Below are positions 25,814 through 33,329 of a stretch of DNA of 33,329 nucleotides, piece after piece. The position numbers and the translations under genes are program-made. Under the pieces are notes generated by a model, which saw only the letters and a program-made list of their open reading frames with translations, searched no databases and had not been told where the DNA came from. Position 1 is the first letter of the stretch, and each line of letters begins with the position of its first letter. Source of the DNA: Candidatus Merdicola faecigallinarum (GTDB taxonomy: Bacteria > Bacillota > Clostridia > TANB77 > CAG-508); NCBI GenBank assembly GCA_018714565.1, contig DVNH01000029.1:1-33329 (forward strand). The letters are read 5' to 3'.

Positions 25814-26494
25814 CTATTTAACACTTTTCTTTCTTTGCAATACGATAATCGTAAGCAAAATAAATAAAAGAGTGAAAGAAAGAAAAGTTACGATTTCATT
25901 AATTGCAAGTTGACCAGAAGGGAAAGTATTAAAAATTGTCATAAGAGAAAAAGCTTCTAATCCTTCACTAAATTGTGGCATAAACCAAGTTAAAATAAAA
26001 AATGCAATTGTAGTAATACCTGCGATAATTTGATTTTCTGTTAAACTAGAGGCAAACATTCCAAAAGAAATATAAGCAGTTCCTAAAAGTAAAAATCCAA
26101 GCAAAGTAACAAGAGCAGTTGGAAGATGTGGTGCACCGAAGCATAACAAAATTCCATAATATAAAAAGGTAAAAAGTTCAGTTATTACTAAAATGATAAC
26201 TGCGGAAAGAAATTTTCCAAATACAATATTAGAAATACTAACAGGAGAGGTGAACAATAATTGATCTGTTCCTTCTTTTCTCTCTTCTGCAAACATTCTC
26301 ATGGTAAGAATTGGTGTAATAAAAGTTAAAATGGTAGATAAAGAATAGAACATATATTCAAAATTAGTACTACCATAATAAATAACATCTAAATAAAAAA
26401 AGATACTAGCCATAAAAAGGAATAATCCTATAAAAACATATCCAATGGGAGATAGAAAATAACTTTTTACTTCTTTTTTTATAATGGCAAACAT
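25814..26494 (-). CDS. GldF-like ABC-2 permease
   Basis: 226 residues with about six membrane helices. The opening IIKKEVKSYFLSPIGYVFIG and the cytosolic TMRMFAEERKEGTDQLLFTSPVS loop are signatures of the GldF/NosY-type ABC-2 permeases. It lies 2 bases after the ATPase stop and is the middle gene of the operon. Confidence 0.9.
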   Translation of the reverse strand: MFAIIKKEVKSYFLSPIGYVFIGLFLFMASIFFYLDVIYYGSTNFEYMFYSLSTILTFITPILTMRMFAEERKEGTDQLLFTSPVSISNIVFGKFLSAVIILVITELFTFLYYGILLCFGAPHLPTALVTLLGFLLLGTAYISFGMFASSLTENQIIAGITTIAFFILTWFMPQFSEGLEAFSLMTIFNTFPSGQLAINEIVTFLSFTLLFILLTIIVLQRKKSVK

Positions 26495-26496
26495 AA

Positions 26497-27465
26497 TTAA
26501 TTTTCTCTCCTTTCTGATTCGTCATTTTGATCCTCTTCTGATAAAATATTTAAGAAAGCATCCTCTAAAGTAACTTGAGATTTACTTAATTCAAAAATAG
26601 TAATTCCTTTTTTTGCACAATAAGAGAAAATGATTTTTCTAAGATCTTCTTTATCATTGGAAGAAATAAGATATTGTTTTGTATGATCATCATTTTCTTT
26701 CATAAGAGAAATCTCTTTAATGGAAGAAAAATCCTCTTTAATAGAAGCAATAAGATTTTCTGGATCCTCTACAGTAACTACAACAGAGTGATCTTTTTGA
26801 ACTTTTTCCTCTAGATGATCAGGGGTATCAATTGCAATCATTTTTCCTTCTTTCATAATAATTACTTTTTCACATAATTGACTAATTTCTGATAAAATAT
26901 GAGAACTAATAATAAGAGTATGCTTTTTACCAAGTGATTTAATAAGAGTTCTTATTTCTGAAATCTGTTTTGGATCTAAACCAACGGTAGGCTCATCTAA
27001 GATTAAAATTTTAGGATTACCGACTAATGCTCCTGCTAGACTTACACGTTGTTTATATCCTCTAGATAAATTTCGAATTAATTTATTGGAAACTTCTATA
27101 ATTCCTGTTTCTGAAAGTACTTTGTCTACTTCATCTTTTCGAACTTTTCTAGGAACTTTTCTTAGTTCGGCTAAATAAGAAACAAATTCTCTTGGAGTCA
27201 TATCTTTATATAATGGGACATTTTCAGGCATATAACCAATCTGTTTTTTTACTTTTTTTGGCTTTTTTAAAATGTCAACATCATCAATAATGATTTCTCC
27301 CTCTGTAGGTTCAATATAACCAGTTAGCATATTCATGGTAGTACTTTTGCCAGCACCATTTGGACCTAAAAGCCCAACAATTTCACCATCTTCAATTTCA
27401 AAAGAAAGATGATCTACTGCTTTAAAACTGCCATATTTTTTTGAGACATTCTTTACACGAATCAC
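26497..27465 (-). CDS. GldA-like ABC ATPase
   Basis: 322 residues from GTG 27465 with GGGAGGAGAG upstream. Walker A GPNGAGKS (34–41), the Q-loop region IGYMPENVPLY, signature LSRGYKQR, Walker B ILILDEPTVGLDP and the switch His in ISSHILSE are intact. A C-terminal regulatory domain (about 225–322) is typical of this class. It is the first gene of the GldA–GldF–GldG-like exporter operon. Confidence 0.93.
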   Translation of the reverse strand: MIRVKNVSKKYGSFKAVDHLSFEIEDGEIVGLLGPNGAGKSTTMNMLTGYIEPTEGEIIIDDVDILKKPKKVKKQIGYMPENVPLYKDMTPREFVSYLAELRKVPRKVRKDEVDKVLSETGIIEVSNKLIRNLSRGYKQRVSLAGALVGNPKILILDEPTVGLDPKQISEIRTLIKSLGKKHTLIISSHILSEISQLCEKVIIMKEGKMIAIDTPDHLEEKVQKDHSVVVTVEDPENLIASIKEDFSSIKEISLMKENDDHTKQYLISSNDKEDLRKIIFSYCAKKGITIFELSKSQVTLEDAFLNILSEEDQNDESERREN

Positions 27466-27613
27466 AAAAACTCTCCTCCCTTTAAAAAACTATGAAAATA
27501 TTATCACTTTGTTCTTTCCAATTCAAGGGTAGATGGAGAATAATTACCAATCGTTCACGAAAAATTTACAAAGATCGGATGACAAAGCAAAAAGTTAAAA
27601 TTTATTTGAAATC

Positions 27614-27642
27614 TTGTAAAAAGAGAAAAAATAGGGTAAAAT
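27614..27642 (+). promoter_or_regulatory. Promoter of yhbY
   Basis: TTGTAA (27614–27619), a 17-base spacer, and TAAAAT (27637–27642), about 16 bases before the AAGGAG site. Confidence 0.7.
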
Positions 27643-27671
27643 AGAAGAAATTAAAATAAGGAGAAACAAAT

Positions 27672-27971
27672 ATGACAAGTAAACAAAGGGCTTATTTAAG
27701 AAGTTTATCAAATAAAATTGACCCTATTTTTCAAGTTGGAAAATCAGGAATAACAGATATTTTAGTAAAACAAATTGATGAAGCAATTGAAGCAAGAGAG
27801 CTAATAAAAATACATGTATTAGAAACTGCACCAATGAGTAAAAAAGAGATAGCAGAAGAACTTGCTTTAAAGCTAAATGCTGTATTAGTGCAAATAATGG
27901 GAAGCAAAATTACATTATACCGTGCAAAAAAGAAAGATCCAAAGATTATATTACCAAAAGAAAAAAAATAA
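27672..27971 (+). CDS. yhbY: CRM-domain ribosome assembly protein YhbY
   Basis: 99 residues. One CRM RNA-binding domain fills the protein: SKQRAYLRSLSNKIDPIFQVGKSG in parts (LRSLSNKIDPIFQVGKSGIT, with the GxxG-type loop GKSG), ELIKIHVLETAP, and LVQIMGSKITLYR. It binds pre-50S ribosomes. The stop codon overlaps the first bases of the terminator. In other Firmicutes it sits beside nadD–rsfS; here it is separate. Confidence 0.95.
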   Translation: MTSKQRAYLRSLSNKIDPIFQVGKSGITDILVKQIDEAIEARELIKIHVLETAPMSKKEIAEELALKLNAVLVQIMGSKITLYRAKKKDPKIILPKEKK

Positions 27972-28001
27972 AGATGATACAAAAAATTGTATCATCTTTT
28001 T
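27970..28001 (+). terminator. Terminator of yhbY
   Basis: AAAGATGATAC (27970–27980) and GTATCATCTTT (27989–27999) form a perfect 11-bp stem followed by Ts, starting inside the yhbY stop codon. Copy 3 of the hairpin element begins in the T-tract. Confidence 0.88.
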
Positions 28002-28107
28002 ATTACGTAGGAAATTTCGTCAGAAATTTCTGAAGTAACAAGGTTAAGTTTCCATAATTCGTGCGATTGCAAAGCAATCTGTACATGTGGCGAAGCCACT
28101 TTTCTTA
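27999..28107 (+). repeat. Interspersed hairpin element, copy 3
   Basis: Same element as at 13626–13733 and 19250–19355. It keeps TTATTACGTAGG, the GAAATTTC pair, GATTGC/GCAATC and GTGGC/GCCAC. The middle part diverges (GTTTCCATAATTCG in place of GTTACTTTAGTCTG), which breaks the GTAAC/GTTAC hairpin. The GTGGC/GCCAC stem is fully paired here, whereas copy 1 has GTAGC. It lies between the yhbY terminator and the end of the CmpB-family gene. Confidence 0.85.
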
Positions 28108-28125
28108 TATATTAAGACATAGCAA

Positions 28126-28842
28126 TTAAGATTCTTCGAAAACTGTTCGAATAAAAATCTCCTCTTTTTGTTCATTTCGAAATCTTAAATTTGGAAATGT
28201 TTTAATCATATATTCTGTAGAAAAGCAGCGATTTTCAATCAAACGAATGAGAGCATTTTGAGGCTCGCATGGAGGAAATTTATAATAAATTTCCATTGCA
28301 CGTTTTTTGAAAACAGAGATTCCCCATATGGTAAAGAAAACGTCAATTAGAAGAAAGCAAAATAAGAAAAATTCCAATGGCTTAAAAATAGTATGAGAAA
28401 ATTTATCTAGAAATTGGTTAAGTTTGGGAGTTATAAATTGAATCAATAGAAAAGATAAAATTCCCCAAAATAAAGAATAAGTAAAACAAATTCTACCATT
28501 TAAATCAAATTGCAAATAGGAATAATCCCAAAAACGTGTACCATAAAGAGCTTCTAAACCAAAGCTTAAGATATATTCGATAATACCACCTAAAATTGTA
28601 CCTGCAATAAAAAGAGGTAAAGGGTGATCCTTATATTTTTGTAGTAGTACAATTAAAATAGTTGCTCCTACGCCATAAACAGGACAGAATGGTCCCCAAA
28701 GTAATCCTTTTCTACTTTCATAAACACCAGTAGTTGTATAACAATATAAGGTTTCGATTAGTAATCCGATGATACTAAAAAATGTAAAATACCAAAAAAT
28801 ATAATGAATCGAAACTTTTTCATTAACTTGTTCTTTTTCCAA
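28126..28842 (-). CDS. CmpB-family (putative ABC transporter permease) membrane protein
   Basis: 238 residues with about five membrane segments: FWYFTFFSIIGLLIETLYC, GVGATILIVLLQ, LFIAGTILGGIIEYILSFG, FTYSLFWGILSFLLIQF and FFLFCFLLIDVFFTIWG. The motifs RKGLLWGPFCPVYGVGA and GGIIEYILSFGLE with FWDYS are those of the family annotated as putative ABC transporter permease (ABC_trans_CmpB, former DUF1113). No ATPase gene is adjacent, and no transport activity is demonstrated for the family as far as I know. It is divergent from dnaE. Confidence 0.85.
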   Translation of the reverse strand: MEKEQVNEKVSIHYIFWYFTFFSIIGLLIETLYCYTTTGVYESRKGLLWGPFCPVYGVGATILIVLLQKYKDHPLPLFIAGTILGGIIEYILSFGLEALYGTRFWDYSYLQFDLNGRICFTYSLFWGILSFLLIQFITPKLNQFLDKFSHTIFKPLEFFLFCFLLIDVFFTIWGISVFKKRAMEIYYKFPPCEPQNALIRLIENRCFSTEYMIKTFPNLRFRNEQKEEIFIRTVFEES

Positions 28843-28863
28843 AAATATCCCTCTCTTAGTCAG

Positions 28864-28878
28864 AATTGTATCACAATT
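28864..28878. promoter_or_regulatory. Palindrome between CmpB-family gene and dnaE
   Basis: AATTGT-ATC-ACAATT is a perfect 6+3+6 palindrome in the divergent intergenic region, 21 bases upstream of the CmpB-family start. It could be an operator; no cognate regulator is near. Confidence 0.35.
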
Positions 28879-28912
28879 TTATATGGATTTGGAAAGATAG
28901 TCAAGCTGTCTC

Positions 28913-28941
28913 TTTTCTTTTTCTTTGGTTTGTAATATAAT
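28913..28941 (+). promoter_or_regulatory. Likely dnaE promoter
   Basis: TATAAT (28936–28941) is a perfect -10 box. The -35 position at 17-base spacing is TTTTCT, a weak match. The transcript would start about 25 bases before the dnaE ATG. Confidence 0.5.
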
Positions 28942-28973
28942 GTCATACAAAGAAAAAATAGGAGGAAAAAGGC

Positions 28974-31900
28974 ATGTCAGATTTTGTACACCTACACATT
29001 CACAGCGAGTATAGTTTACTAGATGGAGCTAATCGAATTAAAGATTTGCCAGTAAGAGCAAAAGAATTAGGAATGGATGCGATTGCAATAACCGATCATG
29101 GAGTTATGTATGGAGCAATCGACTTTTATAAAGCTTGCAAAAAAGAAGGTGTAAAACCAATTATTGGTTGTGAAGTTTATGTAGCAAGTCGTACGAGATT
29201 TGATAAAGAGCCAGAAGATAAAAAATATTATCATTTAATTTTGCTTGCGAAAAACAATAAGGGATATCAAAATTTAAGTAAATTAGTTTCTATTGGATTT
29301 ACAGAAGGATATTATTATAAACCACGTATCGATTTAGAAGTATTGGAAAAATACCATGAAGGACTAATTTGTTTAAGTGCATGTTTAGCAAGTTCCATTA
29401 ATCAGGCGATTTTAAATGGAGATATGGAAAAAGCAGAAGAAATTGCTTTATGGTTTAAAAATTTATTTCAGGATGACTATTATATTGAGCTTCAAAATAA
29501 TGGTGTAAAAGAACAAGTAATGGTAAATCAAAGGCTAGTTCAAATAGCGAGAAAGCACAATATTCCTATTGTAGGAACAAACGATGCACATTATTTAAAA
29601 AAAGAAGATGCCTATAATCATGAAGTATTACTTTGTATTCAAACAGGAAAAAGGATGACAGATGTAGACCGTATGCGTTTTGAAACAGATGAATTATATG
29701 TAAAATCTCCGGAAGAAATGAAAGAATACTTTAAAAACTTACCAGACGCTATTGAAAATACAGTTAAAATTGCAGAAAAATGTAATGTGGAATTTGAATT
29801 TGGACATACTATTCTTCCAAATTATGATGTACCAGAAGGGTATGCAACTCATTATGATTATTTTAAAAAGTTATGTGAAGATGGAATCAAAGAAAGATAT
29901 GGAGAACATCCATCAGAAGAAGTTTTAAAAAGAGCTGAATATGAACTAGAAGTTATTTCAAAGATGGGATATGTAGATTATTATCTTATTGTTTGGGATT
30001 TTATTCATTATGCAAAATCACAAGGAATTCCAGTGGGACCAGGACGTGGATCAGGGGCAGGATCGATTTTGGCATATGCTGTTGGAATTACCAATATCGA
30101 TCCTATGAAATATAATTTACTTTTCGAACGTTTCTTAAACCCAGAAAGAATCAGTATGCCAGATTTTGATGTGGACTTCTGCTATGAAAGAAGAGGAGAA
30201 GTAATAGAATATGTAGAAAGAAAATATGGAAAAGATCATGTCTCACAGATTATTACATTTGGAACCATGTCTGCTAGAATGGTAATAAGAGATGTAGGAC
30301 GAGCTTTAGATATGCCATATGCAGAATGTGATAAATTAGCAAAAATGATTCCAAATGAATTACATATCACAATAAAAAAAGCTTTAGAACAAAATAAAGA
30401 ATTAAATATGAGATATGAAAATGAACCAGAAATCAAAAAAATGTTAGATATTGCAATGTCTTTAGAAGGGATGCCAAGACAGGCTTCTACGCATGCTTGT
30501 GGTATTGTTATTACGAAAGAACCAGTAGATACTTATGTTCCTTTATATGTAAGAGACAATCAAATATCAACCCAATATATCATGACTACATTAGAAGAAC
30601 TTGGATTACTGAAAATGGACTTTTTAGGATTGAGAACATTAACAGTAATACAGGATGCAATTGATTTAGTAAAGCAAAACCGAGGAACTGATGTTAAGTT
30701 CGACAAAGATATGAATGATCCTAATGTATATAAATTATGGCAAGAAGGAAAGTCCTGTGGAATCTTTCAATTTGAAAGTCAAGGTATGACAAACTTTATG
30801 AAAGAACTAAAACCAGATTGTTTGGAAGATTTAATTGCAGGGGTATCTTTATACCGTCCAGGACCAATGGATCAAATTCCAAGATATATAAAGAATAAAA
30901 AGAATCCAGAACATGCAGAATACACTCATCCATCCTTAGAGCCAATTTTAAATGTTACCTATGGCTGTATGGTTTATCAAGAACAAGTTATGCAAATTGT
31001 ACGTGATTTAGCGGGATATTCTTTAGGTCGAGCAGATTTAGTAAGACGTGCTATGGGAAAAAAGAAATTAGATGTTATGGCAAAAGAGAGAGAATATTTT
31101 ATTCATGGACAGGTAGATGAGCAAGGAAATATTATAATTCCAGGCTGTATTCGAAATGGAATTGATGAAGCATCAGCAAATAAAATTTTTGATGAAATGG
31201 CAGAGTTTGCAAAATATGCATTTAATAAATCTCATGCAGCAGCATATGCAGTTGTATCTTATCAAACAGCATATTTAAAAGCATATTATCCAGAAGAGTT
31301 TATGGCAGCAACATTGAATAGCTTTTTAGGAAATTTGGAAAAAGTACCGACATATATTGACGAATGTAAACGTTTAAAAATAGAGATTTTAAAACCAGAC
31401 ATTAATAAAAGTTATACGAAATTTACGGTAGATCAAGGAAAAATTCGTTTCGGACTTCGGAAGTGTAAAAAATGTTGGAATTGCAGCAGTAGATAGTGTT
31501 GTAAAAGAAAGAAAAGAAAATGGGGAGTTTAAAAGTTTTACTGATTTCTGTGAAAGAATGCAAGGGGAAGCAGTAAATAAAAAATGTATCGAAAGTTTAA
31601 TCAAAGCAGGAGCGTTTGATCAATTTGAACAAACAAGAGCAACCCTTATGGCTTCGTTCGAAAATATTATTGATACCATTCAAAATACGAACAAAAAAAG
31701 TTTTGCAGGACAAGTTACCATGTTTGATTTAGGAGGAGCACAAGAAGAAAATTTAGATGATCTAAAATATACCTATGGAGAAAAAGAAGAATATTCAGAA
31801 AAAGAAATGTTGTTTATGGAAAAAGAAATGCTTGGAATGTATATTACAGGACATCCGTTAGAGAAAATAAGAGAACAAATTGAAAGTCAAACCAATATTA

Positions 31901-32457
31901 ATACAATGAAAATGTTAGAAATACAAGAGGCACAAAATGAAGCAGAAGAAGTAAATGCAAAGGCGGAATATGTAGACGGACAGTTTGTAAAATATGCAGG
32001 AATTATCACAAGTGTAAAAAAGAAATATACAAAAAATAATAAAATAATGGCCTTTGTAACGGTAGAAGATTTATATGGATCTGCCGAAATTATTATTTTC
32101 GAGAATTGTTACCAAAATTGTTCCAATAGCTTAGTAGAGGATAATATTGTATTAGTAGATGGTAGATTAAGCATTAGAGAAGATGAAGACGTAAAAATTG
32201 TAGCAAGAGAAATTACAGACTTTGGAATAAAAAAGAGAAAAGTTTTAAATATTCAAATTACAGATTTAGATGAAAGTAAAAAAAGGCAGCTAAGAGGAAT
32301 GATTAAATTTTTTAATGGAGATAAAAATAATATACCAATTCAAGTAGAAGATAATGGAGAAATAAAACCATGCGGTTTAATATACTTAACAGCTGATATT
32401 CTTGAAGAATTTGAAGAGGTATTAGGAAGAGAAAGAGTAGACTTAAAAGAAATTTAA
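28974..32457 (+). CDS. dnaE: DNA polymerase III alpha subunit DnaE, interrupted by one CGG-A +1 frameshift
   Basis: With the C at 31458 skipped, the frame gives 1160 residues, the normal DnaE length. The site is Gly829 in the conserved stretch IRFGLGSVKNVG, read as CTT-[C]-GGA-AGT. Domains in order: PHP (FVHLHIHSEYSLLDGANRI, 4–22), palm with catalytic Asp397 and Asp399 in PDFDVDF, GPGRGSGAGS, fingers with EQVMQIVRDLAGYSLGRADLVRRAMGKKK in parts (AGYSLGRADLVRRAMGKK), tandem HhH around the frameshift, and the C-terminal OB fold (YAGIITSVKKKYTKNNKIMAFV). AGGAGG precedes the ATG. DnaE is essential in model Firmicutes, so a true null is unlikely: either the ribosome shifts here or the base is a sequencing error. 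Downstream in-frame ATG 31558 lacks a ribosome binding site, so two separate genes are unlikely. Confidence 0.92.
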
Positions 32458-32484
32458 AAAGAAAAAAGTAAAAATATCAAAATG

Positions 32485-32536
32485 AAGTGAGCCAAAAAAT
32501 TAAATGAAGAACTTTAATTAGGAGGTTCACTTTTTT
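32485..32536 (+). terminator. Terminator of dnaE
   Basis: AAGTGAGCC (32485–32493) pairs with GGTTCACTT (32524–32532) with one wobble, followed by TTTTTT, 27 bases after the dnaE stop. Confidence 0.8.
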
Positions 32537-32608
32537 GCTTTCAAAAATAAAAATGCATAAAAAAAGAAAAAAAGAAAAATAAAAAAGAAGAAAAAAATAA
32601 AAAAAGTA

Positions 32609-32637
32609 TTTACAAAATAAAAATTGATGTGTAAGAT
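32609..32637 (+). promoter_or_regulatory. Promoter of the structured region and downstream gene
   Basis: TTTACA (32609–32614), a 17-base spacer, and TAAGAT (32632–32637). The predicted start near 32644 gives a leader of about 510 bases before the next clear gene at 33156. Confidence 0.6.
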
Positions 32638-32676
32638 AGAATCAGAGTAATGAGAAAAAAGGCAAGGGTGAAAGCA

Positions 32677-33123
<447 letters not shown>

Positions 33124-33155
33124 CCGAAGAGAAAATAAGAAGGAAGGTGTAGAGA

Positions 33156-33329
33156 ATGTTTAAGAAAAATGATAATAAAAAAGAAAATAGAAAGATAAAG
33201 AATAAGAAAAATAGAAAACAAATTAATATGATCCATACAAAAAAATTACCAATCTTTATGGTAATCGGATTAGTAATATTAGCAATATTAGTAATAGGAA
33301 TCTATTATCTATTCCTAAACTTTAAAGAA
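33156..33329 (+). CDS. N-terminus of a membrane protein, cut by the window end
   Basis: 58 codons from ATG 33156 (AAGGAAGGTG upstream). A very basic Lys/Asn/Arg-rich cytosolic tail (1–35) is followed by a membrane helix (about 36–54, IFMVIGLVILAILVIGIYYL) in the inside-out orientation of a bitopic protein. The remainder lies beyond the window, so the family cannot be named. Confidence 0.75.
   Translation, partial: MFKKNDNKKENRKIKNKKNRKQINMIHTKKLPIFMVIGLVILAILVIGIYYLFLNFKE

Noticed and set aside
14154..31461. Treating comM, ykvI and dnaE as pseudogenes or as pairs of separate genes
   Set aside because: All defects are one identical event type at conserved glycines, no other lesions are present, and the downstream parts lack credible starts with ribosome binding sites.
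14154..31461. Simple reassignment of CGG to another amino acid (Trp or Gln, as in some Firmicutes)
   Set aside because: Reassignment changes a residue but not the frame; at all five sites the frame after CGG is wrong and only a one-base skip restores the protein.

Overview
The window is strongly AT-rich DNA from a low-GC Gram-positive bacterium of the Clostridia type, probably an uncultured anaerobe. Supporting signs are AGGAGG-type ribosome binding sites, GTG and TTG starts, the LCP–rsfS pair, a CvpA/DUF5711 pair, a YkvI membrane protein, a CmpB-family membrane protein, a cytoplasmic GH13 amylase, and dprA/comM/comEA competence genes. I cannot name a genus.

Layout. 1–3.7 kb is an accessory module. 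It holds a gene start leaving the left edge, an XRE-regulator remnant, and a compact minus-strand operon: AbiEi antitoxin, AbiEii nucleotidyltransferase toxin, and a Hanks-type protein kinase with a coiled-coil N-terminus. The operon promoter sits inside a long palindrome. 3.7–7.5 kb (minus) holds a transglutaminase-like protein, an aminotransferase, a small orphan gene and prephenate dehydratase. 7.6–12.6 kb (plus) holds an alpha-amylase and then a response regulator–ABC ATPase–ABC permease–histidine kinase operon with a four-copy direct-repeat box. 12.66 kb is an initiator tRNA. 13.0–17.8 kb holds yjjX, comM–dprA–yraN and the convergent comEA. 17.9–28.9 kb holds dacF, rsfS/LCP, cvpA/DUF5711, ykvI, a GldA/F/G-like ABC exporter, yhbY and a CmpB-family protein. 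The right end holds dnaE, a structured region with an (AC)15 microsatellite, and the start of a membrane protein.

Most striking observation. comM (two sites), ykvI (two sites) and dnaE (one site) are each interrupted by +1 frameshifts, and all five sites are the same: one extra C directly before a conserved glycine GGA codon, so the zero frame reads NNT-CGG-A. Once the five Cs are skipped, all three genes are full length with no other defect. I scanned the other recognised genes by eye. None uses CGG as an in-frame arginine codon, except one in a compositionally odd 71-residue gene. This suggests that CGG is an unassigned or very slowly read codon here and that CGG-A is decoded by +1 frameshifting. 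A systematic sequencing or assembly error must be excluded first.

Second, a ~106-bp interspersed element built of short hairpins occurs three times (13.6, 19.3 and 28.0 kb). Each copy abuts the T-tract of an intrinsic terminator and has the orientation of that terminator. Third, the AbiEi–AbiEii–kinase operon is a plausible three-component defence or toxin–antitoxin system.
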